Positions 27,127 through 37,009 are shown, counted from the stretch's first letter. The stretch: 64,000 bases of DNA from Varibaculum prostatecancerukia (GCF_943169825.2 NZ_OW968402.1:806001-870000), one strand, 5' to 3'. A program made the numbers and translations. The notes: a model not told the origin generated them from the letters alone.

Positions 27127-28305
27127 ATGAAAATCACCGCCGGTTTGTGCGATTATCAAAGAGTGGATCCTAAAAACCGCCTAAATGATGACGAACTCAA
27201 AGTAAATTCCAATATTGCGCGGGTACGCAGCCGCGGAATGAAACTCAAAGACGACTACGTGACGCTCTCGCACGGCGCGGGCGGGAAGGCCTCTGCTGCC
27301 CTAGTTGAGCAGGTTTTCGTTTCCGGTTACGGCAACGAAGTCCTAGAGGAACTCACCGATGCCGGGGTGCTGCCCCTAGCAGAACTTCTGGGCGCGGATA
27401 GCGAGGGCGAGGACGCTTTCAAGGATCTCGCCGGCTACAAACTGGCAATGTCCACCGATTCCTATGTGGTGAACCCTACGGTATTCCCTGGGGGGTCTAT
27501 CGGGGAGCTGGCGGTTAACGGTACCGTCAATGACCTGGCAGTCTCGGGCGCTATCCCCAAGGTAATTAGCGCCGGTTTTATTTTGGAGGAAGGACTGCCG
27601 ATCGCGGAATTACGCCGGGAAGTACAGGCGATGCGTGAGGCCGCCGAGAAAGCTGGGGTACGGATCGTTACCGGCGACACTAAAGTGGTTCCTCAAGGTA
27701 GCGGTGACAAACTGTTCATTAACACCGCAGGGGTCGGGATAGTGCCAGGTGAGCGCCGCCTGGGTGCCTCACAGGTGCAGCGCGGAGACCGGATTATTGT
27801 TTCCGGAGCAATCGCAGATCACGGCATGTCAGTGATGATGGCGCGCGGTGATCTCGCGATTGAAGCCCCCATTAAATCCGATACTCGCGCGGTTAATCAC
27901 CTGGTAGAAGCGCTAATGGCGGCGGTGTCGGATACCCGCTGGATGCGTGATGCTACACGCGGCGGTCTGGGAACGGTACTGAACGAACTAGCGGTGGCTA
28001 CCGGGTGGGGGATAGCTATCGAGGACGAATCTATTCCGGTACACGATATGACTCGCGGTGCCTGCGATATGTTGGGCATCGACCCCATCTATGTGGCGAA
28101 CGAAGGTATGTTCTGCGCGGTAGTTCCTGCCGATCAGGTTGATAGCGCACTGGCAGCGCTGCGAGCACTGCCCGGCGGGGAAGAAGCCGCTAATATCGGG
28201 CGGGTAGTTTCTAAACCGGAGTCATCGGTAGTGATGGTGACGGCTTTCGGGGGTACCCGGATGATTGATATGTTGGTGGGCGATCCGCTTCCGCGAATCT
28301 GCTAG
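27127..28305 (+). CDS. hypE: Hydrogenase expression/formation protein HypE
   Basis: Dehydrates the HypF-attached carbamoyl group to thiocyanate and donates cyanide to iron. The C-terminus ends PLPRIC, with the essential terminal Cys. TLSHGAGGKAS near the N-terminus and DATRGGLGTVLNE are the AIR-synthase-fold ATP motifs. The start is uncertain: ATG 27127 gives 392 residues with a ~37-residue extension, while ATG 27238 would begin right before KLKDDYVTLSHGAGG; neither has a strong ribosome binding site. Divergent from hypC. Confidence 0.95.
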   Translation: MKITAGLCDYQRVDPKNRLNDDELKVNSNIARVRSRGMKLKDDYVTLSHGAGGKASAALVEQVFVSGYGNEVLEELTDAGVLPLAELLGADSEGEDAFKDLAGYKLAMSTDSYVVNPTVFPGGSIGELAVNGTVNDLAVSGAIPKVISAGFILEEGLPIAELRREVQAMREAAEKAGVRIVTGDTKVVPQGSGDKLFINTAGVGIVPGERRLGASQVQRGDRIIVSGAIADHGMSVMMARGDLAIEAPIKSDTRAVNHLVEALMAAVSDTRWMRDATRGGLGTVLNELAVATGWGIAIEDESIPVHDMTRGACDMLGIDPIYVANEGMFCAVVPADQVDSALAALRALPGGEEAANIGRVVSKPESSVVMVTAFGGTRMIDMLVGDPLPRIC

Positions 28306-28357
28306 CCGGTTGGAAGTCAGCAAGTAAGGGGTCAATTCGTAGGCGCGAAAATCACCC

Positions 28358-30652
28358 TTAGCAAGCGCCCAAAACTGCTGCCCACGCCTGCCCTAGGCAG
28401 AGGCCGCCATCATTGGGAGGCACGGCTTTATGAGTTAATACTTCATAGCCGCCTTCGTGCAGCATACAGATAAAATTGCTGCTAAATAAACGATTGAGGG
28501 CAACTCCACCGGTTAGCCCCAGGGTTTTTATGCCTGCTTTGTCAGCGGATTCTCTAGCCTGGTCGCCCAAGAGCTGCGCCAATCCCAGATGGAACTGCCA
28601 GGCGCGTTCGCCTACTTCCCGATCGTCCTCACCCAGCATTTCAAAAAGTTCCCGGTAGCTATTAACGCGCAAAGACGGTGCGCCTATATGCCTGTTTGCC
28701 CAGCTGGTAGCGGCGTACTCTAGTTCCATTGCTGCTTGCGCCTCATAGGTGACTGAGGTGCAGATTCCTAATATGGCGGCTGCCGCGTCAAATAATCTGC
28801 CGCAACTGGTGGTCGCCACTACGCCAAAGCCGCTGTTTAACTGACTTTTTACTAGCTCTAACTCGGCGTTCTTTCCCTGCCGATCCCCAATTTCAGCGCT
28901 TATTTTCTGGGTAATCCAATCCAGATTCCAATCGTGTGCAATCCCCAAAGCTACCCGCCAGGGGTAACGCACTGCGCGATCTCCTCCCACCAGGCTAAAG
29001 GAGGGGAGGTGAGCGCGGCGATGCCAATCTGAACCTGCAATCTCTAGGATTTCTCCGCCCCAAATAGTGCTATCCGTGCCATACCCGGTGCCATCCACGG
29101 CTACTATTACCGCCGGATCCCGGCGGGAATGTTCTGCCAGCAGACTATAGGCGTGCGCCACGTGGTGCTGTACCTGCACTAATTCAATGCCGTGCTGGTC
29201 GGCAAAACGCGAAGCCCAACTGACGGTGGAATAAGACGGGTGCAGGTCACAAACCACTTTTTTTGGTTGTTGGTGCTGAAAATTCAGCATCTGCGCTACC
29301 GCCCGATCCAAAGCCTCCTGGCTGGCGAGGGTTCCCATATCGCCTATATGCCCTGAAATATGCGCCCAGTTTCCACTGGCAAGGCAAAATGTATTCTTCA
29401 GTTCTCCGCCTACCGCCAAGATCGGTGTCGTGGCTGCATGAGGCAATGCCACCGGCAACGGTGCATAACCGCGCGAACGCCGCGAAGGGATCATTACCTG
29501 CGCGCTTGCTAAGAAAACCGAGTCCTCCATCGGCAGGTGAATATCGCGATCATGGAACACGAAAGCGTCCGCTATCCGTGATAGCCGTTCGAATGCGTCC
29601 TCGTTCGTAAAACACAGTGGTTCGCCCGCCAGATTCCCGGAAGTCGCCACCAACGCCATCTCGGTGCATTCGGCGCTTAAAAGTTCTAAGTGCAAAGGGG
29701 CGTAGGGCAATAAAATCCCTACGTCGCCTAAGCCAGGAGCCACCGCAGGCGCCAAATCGTACCCTTTGCCAAAGGGAGCAATCACAATGGGACGCGCCGG
29801 GGAAGATAGCTCTGTAACCTGTTTAGCATTTAGTTGTGCTAGCGCTTGAGCAGCTTTAACACTGGGAGCCATCACTGCAAATGGTTTATCCCCGCGGTTC
29901 TTGCGCTTACGTAGCCGGGCGACCGCCTCCTGATTGCGGGCATCACACATTAAATGAAAACCGCCGATACCTTTAACCGCCAGGATTTCTCCCCGCCGCA
30001 AACTCGCGCGTGCCTGGGATAAAGCAGCCGAAATCAAGGAACGGCGATCTCCTGCCGGAGGGCGCAACTGGGGGTTTTTAGTATCGCTCACCCACAGCAC
30101 CGGGCCACAATCGAAGCAACTAACCGGTTGCGCATGGTAGCGCCGATTTTTCGGATCGGTATATTCTGCCTGGCAGGCCGGACACATTGGGAACTTAACC
30201 ATAGTGGTGGTGTCCCGATCATAGGGTAAATCCCGCATAATCGTTGCCCGCGGCCCACAGTTCGTGCAGGTGATAAAAGGATAGTGGTAGCGCCGATTAT
30301 TCGGATCTACCATTTCTTGTCGGCAATCTGGACAGGTGGCGGTGTCGGGAGGAATCAAGGTGCGCGTGCCGGAGCGCCGCCGCGAGGAGACAATCCTAAA
30401 TCCGTCTTCGCCCTCTATTTCGGGAATATCTTGGCAGGCACTATGGAGGACGCGTGCCAGGGGAGGCAAAGTCGCCAGCATTTTCGTCATAAAGTTTTCA
30501 ATATCGCTGGCGGCGCCTTGAGCTTCGATAAATACCGATTCATCATCATTACCCACGAAACCGCTGATAGCGAAAGCGGCGGCGACTTTAGCTACATGGG
30601 GGCGAAAACCCACCCCTTGCACTACGCCGCGCAGCCGATAGGCTCGCCGCAT
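28358..30652 (-). CDS. hypF: Carbamoyltransferase HypF
   Basis: Makes the carbamoyl group that becomes the cyanide ligands. Domains in order: acylphosphatase (GVVQGVGFRPHV, residues 1-90), two zinc fingers (CPDC...CTNCGPR and CPAC...CFDCGPV, about 105-185), YrdC-like domain (about 200-380) and a Kae1-like domain with HHVAHAYSLLAEH. At 764 residues it is full length. It is convergent with hypE and divergent from hypA, which are 123 bases away. Confidence 0.97.
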   Translation of the reverse strand: MRRAYRLRGVVQGVGFRPHVAKVAAAFAISGFVGNDDESVFIEAQGAASDIENFMTKMLATLPPLARVLHSACQDIPEIEGEDGFRIVSSRRRSGTRTLIPPDTATCPDCRQEMVDPNNRRYHYPFITCTNCGPRATIMRDLPYDRDTTTMVKFPMCPACQAEYTDPKNRRYHAQPVSCFDCGPVLWVSDTKNPQLRPPAGDRRSLISAALSQARASLRRGEILAVKGIGGFHLMCDARNQEAVARLRKRKNRGDKPFAVMAPSVKAAQALAQLNAKQVTELSSPARPIVIAPFGKGYDLAPAVAPGLGDVGILLPYAPLHLELLSAECTEMALVATSGNLAGEPLCFTNEDAFERLSRIADAFVFHDRDIHLPMEDSVFLASAQVMIPSRRSRGYAPLPVALPHAATTPILAVGGELKNTFCLASGNWAHISGHIGDMGTLASQEALDRAVAQMLNFQHQQPKKVVCDLHPSYSTVSWASRFADQHGIELVQVQHHVAHAYSLLAEHSRRDPAVIVAVDGTGYGTDSTIWGGEILEIAGSDWHRRAHLPSFSLVGGDRAVRYPWRVALGIAHDWNLDWITQKISAEIGDRQGKNAELELVKSQLNSGFGVVATTSCGRLFDAAAAILGICTSVTYEAQAAMELEYAATSWANRHIGAPSLRVNSYRELFEMLGEDDREVGERAWQFHLGLAQLLGDQARESADKAGIKTLGLTGGVALNRLFSSNFICMLHEGGYEVLTHKAVPPNDGGLCLGQAWAAVLGAC

Positions 30653-30775
30653 TCCGACCTCCCCGATTAGTGAAACCTCAACATTCTAAGCCTAGTGGTA
30701 AGCGGAAGGGAGGGAACAAGGTAAAGTTGGTAGCGCCCTCGCGGCGGCTCCCACCAGACCAATGAAGGAGAAGCA

Positions 30776-31126
30776 ATGCATGAAGTTTCGCTTGCGCGCC
30801 AGCTTGCCCGCATTGTTTCCCGGCACGCGGCTGGACGAGAGGTTTTAGAGGTAGAGCTAGAGGTCGGGCATTTACGGCAAGTGGTGCCGGAGGCTTTGCA
30901 GTTTGCGTGGAGTGCCGTTCGTAAAAACACTTTGTCAGGTTCTGCCCGGCTCAATATCACCGAGATACCTGCGGTAATTGTCTGCGAGAATTGCGGAGCA
31001 AAAACCCAAATGGGGGAAGTTTTAGATTTCCGTTGCTCCCAATGCCACGCTCGAGAAGTAGCGACCATTAGCGGAGAAGAGTTTAGAGTAGTGTCCATAG
31101 AGGTCACACCAGAGAGGAAACAATAA
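30776..31126 (+). CDS. hypA: Nickel metallochaperone HypA (copy 1)
   Basis: Delivers nickel to the hydrogenase large subunit with HypB. MHEVSLARQLARIV begins with the nickel-binding MHE, and the zinc site has CENCG and CSQCH. The length of 116 residues is normal. AAGGAG is just upstream. hypB follows after one base. Confidence 0.95.
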   Translation: MHEVSLARQLARIVSRHAAGREVLEVELEVGHLRQVVPEALQFAWSAVRKNTLSGSARLNITEIPAVIVCENCGAKTQMGEVLDFRCSQCHAREVATISGEEFRVVSIEVTPERKQ

Positions 31127-31127
31127 G

Positions 31128-31916
31128 ATGGGACGTTTTCATCGTCACGACGACGGCACTGTTCATGCGCACGATCACGGGGATCATGCCCACCACCACG
31201 ATCACGGTGACTATATAGCCGATCCGGAAGTGATTGGGGATCATTCGGGATACGACACCGAGAAAGAACGCATTGAAATCCTAGAAGATATCTATGCGGA
31301 AAACGACCACTTGGCAGCACATAACCGCCAGGCTTTCGCAGAAAATAACGTGAAAGTGGTTAATCTGATGAGCTCGCCCGGATCTGGGAAAACCACTCTG
31401 CTAGAGCACACTTTGGCGAAACTGCAAGGTCAGCTGCGAGTAGGCATTATCGAGGGCGATATTGAAACTCCTTTAGATGCCGAGCGCCTCAATGGCTACG
31501 GTGCCCAGATATCCCTGCTGAACACCGGACAGGGTTTCGGAGGTGAATGCCACCTGGACGCGCCAATGGTGCACCACACTTTAGAAGGTCTAGATTTAAG
31601 CCAGCTTGACCTAGTGATTATTGAGAACGTGGGCAACTTGGTGTGTCCGGCCGAGTTTGATGTGGGCGAAAACGCCAAAGCGATGGTGTTTTCTATTACC
31701 GAGGGCGAGGATAAGCCCCTCAAATATCCGGTGATGTTCCGCTCGGTGGAAATCGTGGTGGTTAACAAGATGGATCTAGCGCCCTATCTGAAGTTCGATA
31801 TGGACAGGTTCCGCGGATACTTAGAGCAGGTTAACCCCGGGGTGAAAGTGATTGAAATGTCGGCGCTAAACGGGGAAGGAATTGACCCCTGGATCCAGTG
31901 GTTAAAGCAACTATAA
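31128..31916 (+). CDS. hypB: Nickel-incorporation GTPase HypB
   Basis: GTPase that supplies nickel with HypA. The N-terminal 35 residues are His/Asp-rich (HDDGTVHAHDHGDHAHHHDH), a nickel-storage stretch. The G domain has SSPGSGKTTLLE, EGDIETPLDAER and NKMDLAP. At 262 residues it is complete. No terminator is obvious in the 128 bases before the hydrogenase structural genes, though a run of nine T follows the stop and TACAAT at 31989 may be a -10 box for them. Confidence 0.96.
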   Translation: MGRFHRHDDGTVHAHDHGDHAHHHDHGDYIADPEVIGDHSGYDTEKERIEILEDIYAENDHLAAHNRQAFAENNVKVVNLMSSPGSGKTTLLEHTLAKLQGQLRVGIIEGDIETPLDAERLNGYGAQISLLNTGQGFGGECHLDAPMVHHTLEGLDLSQLDLVIIENVGNLVCPAEFDVGENAKAMVFSITEGEDKPLKYPVMFRSVEIVVVNKMDLAPYLKFDMDRFRGYLEQVNPGVKVIEMSALNGEGIDPWIQWLKQL

Positions 31917-32044
31917 ATACGAAATTTTTTTTTGCGAAATAAAATAGGTGTTTCAGCAGCTTAACCGGATATAAAAAAGGTAACTGAGTACAATAATCCC
32001 GAGAGACGTTGTGGTCTAACTTCAATATCAGTGAGGAACCGGAA

Positions 32045-33283
32045 ATGAGCTATGAGATAAAACCGTGGCGGGAGGGAACCCTCGCCGATAACCTCGCCAG
32101 TGCCGGGGTAAGTCGACGGGATTTTGTTAAATACTGTGCTGGTCTGGCAGCTATTTTCGCGGTAGGCACCCCGGAGTTGGCACACGCTGCTCCGGCTCAG
32201 CGTGCAGCCGAGGAACTGGCTGACAAAATGGGCGCGATTACTAAACCGAATGTGGTGTGGTTGCAGCTCCAAGAATGTACCGGCTGTATGGAATCCGCTT
32301 TGCGTAGTGGGGGAACCACTGTGGAAGAAGTGGTGCTGAACCTACTTTCGGTGAACTACAACGAGTTGGTAATGGCGGCTGCGGGTGAGGCCGCTGAAAA
32401 GGCGCTGGCCGACACTAACGCCAAAGAACATATCTTGGTGGTCAATGGCTCTATTCCAGTTAAAGATGGCGGTATTTACTGCACTATCGGTGGTAAATCT
32501 GCCGAACAGGTGCTACGGGAATCAGCGGAAAACGCCACTATGATTTTGGCAGTCGGGGCATGTGCAGTCTTTGGTTCCGTGCAAGCGGCCAAACCTAACC
32601 CCACCGGCGCCGTCGGCGTGGATGAAATCATCAAAGACAAACAGGTTATTAACGTTTCTGGTTGCCCCCCAATTGGGGAAGTAATCACCGCCTCCTTAAC
32701 CTATATTTTGACTCACGGTAAAGCTCCCGAGCTTGATTCGGAAGGACGCCCCCTATTCGCCTATGGCCAGCGTATTCACGACTCCTGCCCGCGCCGGCCG
32801 CACTTCGATGCCGGCCAGTACGTGCGTACCTTCGACGATGCCGGAGCTCGTGAAGGCTGGTGTCTATACGATGTGGGATGTAAAGGGCCTTCCACTTTCA
32901 GTCCTTGCCCGATAGTGCAGTGGAACCTGAAGTCTGGCTGGCCGATCGGTGCCGGTCACCCCTGTATTGGTTGTACTGAACGCGACTTTTATGATCGCTT
33001 CACCCCCTTCTATCAGAAGCTGCCCACAGTACCGGGCTTTGGGGTAGAGGCAACCGCTGAAAAGGTGGGTCTGGGGCTTACCGGGGCAGTTGCTGCCGGC
33101 GTTGCCGTGCATGCGGGGATAACCGCTGCTAGAGCCGCAGCTGACCGGAAAGCAACCAAGAATTCGCCGATGTCGGCGTTTGGTGACGCCACTGCTATCG
33201 ATACCGAACCATCTCCATCCAGCGAAGAACCTATGGCGCAAACACCCGAGGCAACCACCGAGAAGAACAGTGAGGCTAAATAA
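32045..33283 (+). CDS. hyaA: [NiFe] hydrogenase small subunit, Tat-exported, group 1
   Basis: Iron-sulfur electron-transfer subunit of a membrane-bound uptake hydrogenase. Residues 23-40 form a Tat signal (SRRDFVKYCAGLAA). Cluster ligands: ECTGCMES (Cys78, Cys81), GACAVFG, SGCPPIG, HDSCPRRPHFD, CLYDVGCKGPSTF and HPCIGC. Gly80 sits where oxygen-tolerant enzymes have an extra Cys, so a standard proximal cluster is expected. After a hydrophobic anchor near residues 340-365 there is an unusual Ser/Thr/Glu/Ala-rich tail of about 45 residues. ATG 32045 has GAGGA 7 bases upstream. Confidence 0.94.
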   Translation: MSYEIKPWREGTLADNLASAGVSRRDFVKYCAGLAAIFAVGTPELAHAAPAQRAAEELADKMGAITKPNVVWLQLQECTGCMESALRSGGTTVEEVVLNLLSVNYNELVMAAAGEAAEKALADTNAKEHILVVNGSIPVKDGGIYCTIGGKSAEQVLRESAENATMILAVGACAVFGSVQAAKPNPTGAVGVDEIIKDKQVINVSGCPPIGEVITASLTYILTHGKAPELDSEGRPLFAYGQRIHDSCPRRPHFDAGQYVRTFDDAGAREGWCLYDVGCKGPSTFSPCPIVQWNLKSGWPIGAGHPCIGCTERDFYDRFTPFYQKLPTVPGFGVEATAEKVGLGLTGAVAAGVAVHAGITAARAAADRKATKNSPMSAFGDATAIDTEPSPSSEEPMAQTPEATTEKNSEAK

Positions 33284-35025
33284 TGGCTGAAAAAGTAGTT
33301 ATCGACCCGTTGACTCGTATTGAGGGTCACCTGCGCATCGAGATGGAAACCGCTGGGAACCAGATTAAGAAAGCCTGGAGCGTTAGCACCCAGTTTCGAG
33401 GAATTGAAACTATTGTCCAGCATCGCGACCCCCGGGATGTGTGGGCATTTGTCCAGCGTATTTGCGGGGTGTGTACTTCGGTTCACGCGATTGCTTCGAT
33501 TACCGCAGTCGAGAACGCGATTGGTTCCAATCCCCCCGAAAACGCACGTTTAATCCGCGGTTTAGTTTTGGGGTCACAAGAAATCCAAGACCACGTGATT
33601 CACTTCTATCACTTGCACGCTTTGGACTTCGTGAATGTTCCGAACGCGGCTAAGGCAGATCCCGCCAAAGCTATGGAGTTTGCACACTCCATAGGTTCCA
33701 AATGGCGGGGCAATAACCTAAAGCGCTTCACCGAAGTGCGGGACACTATTCAACAGGTGCTTGATTCCGGACAGCTGTCGGTGTTTACCGGCGGGTATTG
33801 GGATCATCCTGATTACCGTCTTCCTCCTGAAGCTGATTTGATGTGCGTGGCGCACTATCTGGATGCCTTAGAATTCCAACGCTCGATGATTCGTATCAAC
33901 ACCGTCTTCGGGGGCAAGAACCCGCACCCGAACTTCCTGGTAGGCGGGATGGCATGTTCGATTGATCCGAATTCTTCGGAATCTATCAACCAGGTACAGC
34001 TCGACCAGGTGAAGGCGTGGATTGATGAAATTATCGAGTTCGTCAATGACTGCTATTACCCCGATGTGATTGCCCTGGCAGGCGTCTATAAAGACTATTT
34101 CGATATTGGCGCCACTCACCCGAACTACTTGGCAGTAGGATTGGCGGGAGCCACCTTCAGTGGCGATCCCAATGATTCCCGACTGAAATCTCCGCATATG
34201 GCTATCAAACCGGGGGTAGTAGTCAATGGGGATTTGAGCAAGGCTTTGCCCTTCGATCCGCACAAGATTGAAGAGTTCGTCACCTCCGCCTGGTATGAAT
34301 ACTCGGTGGGCGACAAGAAGGGGCTAACTCCTGACAAGGGCGAAACCACAGTAAAATATACCGGCCCCCAGCCGCCTTTTGAATGGCTAGCCGATCACGA
34401 TAAATACACCTGGTCTAAGGCTCCTCGTTATGACGGGAAACCAATGCAGGTTGGTCCGGTAGCGCGGATGGTTGTGGCTTATGCCCAAGGGTATGAACCG
34501 GTTAAGAAACTGGTTGACGGGGCTATTGAAACCCTGGGAATTACCCCCGATCAAATTAACTCCACGATGGGACGCACTTTTGCGCGCGCAGCGGAAGCCC
34601 GGGTTTCCGCTGACTTGTTGCGAGAGGATTACAACGCTTTGGTGAATAACATCAAGCAAGGTAATATTGACGTTTTCGACGCCAGCAAGTGGGAACCCTC
34701 CAGCTGGCCAGAAACCGGCCAAGGGTACTCGTTTGTAGAGGTTGCGCGGGGTAATCTATCGCACTGGGTAACCATTAAGAACGGGAAGGTGGATCGCTAT
34801 CAAGCAGTGGTACCCACCACCTGGTTGGCGGGAGGACGCGACGCTAAAGGCGTTCCCGGTCCCTACGAACAGTCACTGATGGGAACCGGAACCCATCCGC
34901 TGGTCAATCCCAAGGCTCCGCTAGAGCCGATGCGAACCATCCACTCCTATGATCCCTGCATGTCCTGCGGGGTTCATATTCTAGATCCTGACGGAAATCT
35001 CCTGGGCGAGGCGGTGACCTCATGA
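33283..35025 (+). CDS. hyaB: [NiFe] hydrogenase large subunit, group 1
   Basis: Catalytic subunit carrying the Ni-Fe centre. The L1 motif RICGVCTSVHA gives Cys61 and Cys64; the L2 motif DPCMSCGVH gives Cys559 and Cys562 with His565 as the cleavage point. The last 15 residues (ILDPDGNLLGEAVTS) would be removed by the protease encoded downstream. DPLTRIEGHLRIE is the conserved N-terminus. The start overlaps the small-subunit stop by one base; the end overlaps the cytochrome gene by four. Confidence 0.97.
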   Translation: MAEKVVIDPLTRIEGHLRIEMETAGNQIKKAWSVSTQFRGIETIVQHRDPRDVWAFVQRICGVCTSVHAIASITAVENAIGSNPPENARLIRGLVLGSQEIQDHVIHFYHLHALDFVNVPNAAKADPAKAMEFAHSIGSKWRGNNLKRFTEVRDTIQQVLDSGQLSVFTGGYWDHPDYRLPPEADLMCVAHYLDALEFQRSMIRINTVFGGKNPHPNFLVGGMACSIDPNSSESINQVQLDQVKAWIDEIIEFVNDCYYPDVIALAGVYKDYFDIGATHPNYLAVGLAGATFSGDPNDSRLKSPHMAIKPGVVVNGDLSKALPFDPHKIEEFVTSAWYEYSVGDKKGLTPDKGETTVKYTGPQPPFEWLADHDKYTWSKAPRYDGKPMQVGPVARMVVAYAQGYEPVKKLVDGAIETLGITPDQINSTMGRTFARAAEARVSADLLREDYNALVNNIKQGNIDVFDASKWEPSSWPETGQGYSFVEVARGNLSHWVTIKNGKVDRYQAVVPTTWLAGGRDAKGVPGPYEQSLMGTGTHPLVNPKAPLEPMRTIHSYDPCMSCGVHILDPDGNLLGEAVTS

Positions 35026-36353
35026 GTACCCCCGACACTCCCTCCTCGAAGGCGACCCTAACAGCTGAAACTGACCCGGCTGGGGCACAGGCAGCTGCAG
35101 CTGCCACGGCCACAAAGGATCATGGAATCGAGTTCTTTGGAGACGGCAGCCATAAAACGCGAGGGATCGAGGTAGGGGGCGGTTTTAGCTGCTCCGATAT
35201 CTCGATGCGACGCCTTTTACTAATGGCAGCGGTTTCCCCGGCAGGTAGCACTGATCCGGTAGATGTCGCCCTAAAAGATTCTCTTCGCTATCGATTTAAA
35301 CACGGCGCTCCCAATGCTGATATTCCGGCAGAGAACTTCGATCCCGCTAAAGAGCGGCGTTATTCTCTGGCGCGGATTAACGATATGAAGCGCACCAAGA
35401 TGGGCGAGTCCAAAAACACTCTGATTGCGCGGGGTGACTTGGAATCGGTCATGAACGTGGCCAAACCAGAGCGGGCGCTGCGTACCCTTCTGCGGAAGAA
35501 CGCACAGATGGCGGGTTCGCGCGGTTACCGCTGCTTAGGGGTAGCTACCGCCACTGTCGATGAAAACGGCAAGGTTAGCCCCTTCCAGATGGAGGGATTT
35601 GTCAATGTACGTCCGGTGGGTACCGGTTTGCAAGGCGATGACCTCACTCCCACCACTGAAGACTGGGTTCGCCTTAGTGTTTGGTCAGGCAGTCTGCGTT
35701 TCTTGCACTGGCTGAATGTATTGCTGATTGTAACCTTGTCAGTCACCGGATACTACATTATGGATCCGTTCTTCGGGGATACTTTTTTCCGCGGTATCGA
35801 CATCGGCTACCTGATGGGGATAATGCGTTTTATCCACTTCACAGCCGGTTTCACCTGGATAGCTATCGGAGCTGTGCGGGTGGTGATTGCCTTTGTATCT
35901 AAAGACCGTTACCTACGCTGGGAAACTTTCTGGCCATTTAAGAAGAAAGAAGACTGGACTTATCTAAAGGAGACTTTGGGATTCTACCTGTTCCTAAGGA
36001 AAGAAAGCCCTCTTTATGTGGCGCATAACCCCTTACAGCAACTGACCTACACTTCGGTTTATGTTATGGGTGCTTTCCAAATGGGGATCGGAATGGCGCT
36101 TTACGCCCTGCCGCATAAGAACAGCAGCCTCTTCTGGGCGATTATGGCAGCTCCCAATGACTGGTTCGGTATCCCCTTTATGCGGCTAGTTCACGCGATG
36201 ATTATGTTCCTGTTCTGGGGTTTCGTGATTGCCCACATCTATTTGGCATTCCGTGCAGATTCTCTGGAACGCCACGGAGGTATTTCGGCGATGATTTCTG
36301 GAGGCGTATGGATGCGTCGCACTTCAAAGCCGATTGACGCCCCCGAACTATAA
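35022..36353 (+). CDS. Hydrogenase cytochrome b subunit fused to a P-type-ATPase-like N domain
   Basis: The C-terminal half (about residues 222-430) is a HyaC-type diheme cytochrome b with four hydrophobic helices and likely heme His in RFLHWLNV, RFIHFTAG, RLVHAMIM and FVIAHIYL; it would pass electrons to the quinone pool. The N-terminal ~220 residues are not in ordinary HyaC. Residues 60-198 resemble the nucleotide-binding domain of cation P-type ATPases: STDPVDVALKDSL, FDPAKERRYSL, ARGDLESVM, GSRGYRCLGVA and FQMEGFVNVRP correspond to successive conserved blocks. No phosphorylation DKTGT motif is present. Overlaps hyaB by four bases. Confidence 0.85.
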   Translation: MSTPDTPSSKATLTAETDPAGAQAAAAATATKDHGIEFFGDGSHKTRGIEVGGGFSCSDISMRRLLLMAAVSPAGSTDPVDVALKDSLRYRFKHGAPNADIPAENFDPAKERRYSLARINDMKRTKMGESKNTLIARGDLESVMNVAKPERALRTLLRKNAQMAGSRGYRCLGVATATVDENGKVSPFQMEGFVNVRPVGTGLQGDDLTPTTEDWVRLSVWSGSLRFLHWLNVLLIVTLSVTGYYIMDPFFGDTFFRGIDIGYLMGIMRFIHFTAGFTWIAIGAVRVVIAFVSKDRYLRWETFWPFKKKEDWTYLKETLGFYLFLRKESPLYVAHNPLQQLTYTSVYVMGAFQMGIGMALYALPHKNSSLFWAIMAAPNDWFGIPFMRLVHAMIMFLFWGFVIAHIYLAFRADSLERHGGISAMISGGVWMRRTSKPIDAPEL

Positions 36354-36367
36354 TTTGAAAGGCTTCA

Positions 36368-37009
36368 ATGACCCCAGGTGAAAAATTGCCTGCAACCCCT
36401 GTCGCAAGCATTGATCCCGATAACGTAGCGGGTTTTGCGAAAAGTGCCATCGATTCGGACGGCAATAGGGCATTACCTGATCTATCTGCGGTAGATGGTA
36501 GTGGTTGGGCGGGCAGCCGTTTCACAGTCCTGGCAGTCGGTAACCCGATTATGGGCGACGATGGTATCGGACTTGAAATCCTGGCGCAGCTGCAACAGCT
36601 TTTGCCTCAGCGTCCCGTCTGGCAAGCAGCCATAGCCAGGGGAGAACTGGCACTGCTGGAAGGCGGGACAAACGGTATGGAGCTGGTTCCGGTAGTCCAA
36701 GAAGCCGAGCGGCTGTTAATCCTGGATTCGGTAGCCCCGGGCAATGGGCGTGAGCCCGGACAAGCCCTCCGTATGAGCGGGGATCATGTGCCACGGCTGC
36801 TTTCGATGAAGATGTCGCCCCACCAGGTGGGGTTGCTGGATGTTTTAAGTTCCGCGCGCCTGACCGGGAAAGAGCCTACTGTTTTGGAGGTCGTGGGAGT
36901 AGTTAGCGAAAAAGTAGATTTAAATTTGGGGCTGACCCCCACAGCCGCCTCGGGAATTAAAGCGGCGACCGATTTGGCAGCCGAAGTCCTAGATTCTTGG
37001 CTTAAATAG
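36368..37009 (+). CDS. hyaD: Hydrogenase maturation protease (HyaD/HybD type)
   Basis: Endopeptidase of family M52 that removes the large-subunit C-terminal peptide after nickel insertion. FTVLAVGNPIMGDDGIG carries the first nickel-sensing acidic residue; EGGTNGMELVP, LLILDSVAPG and MSPHQVGLLDVL follow, the last with the conserved His. The core begins near residue 53; the first ~50 residues are an extension that I cannot assign. It follows the cytochrome gene after 14 bases. Confidence 0.92.
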   Translation: MTPGEKLPATPVASIDPDNVAGFAKSAIDSDGNRALPDLSAVDGSGWAGSRFTVLAVGNPIMGDDGIGLEILAQLQQLLPQRPVWQAAIARGELALLEGGTNGMELVPVVQEAERLLILDSVAPGNGREPGQALRMSGDHVPRLLSMKMSPHQVGLLDVLSSARLTGKEPTVLEVVGVVSEKVDLNLGLTPTAASGIKAATDLAAEVLDSWLK

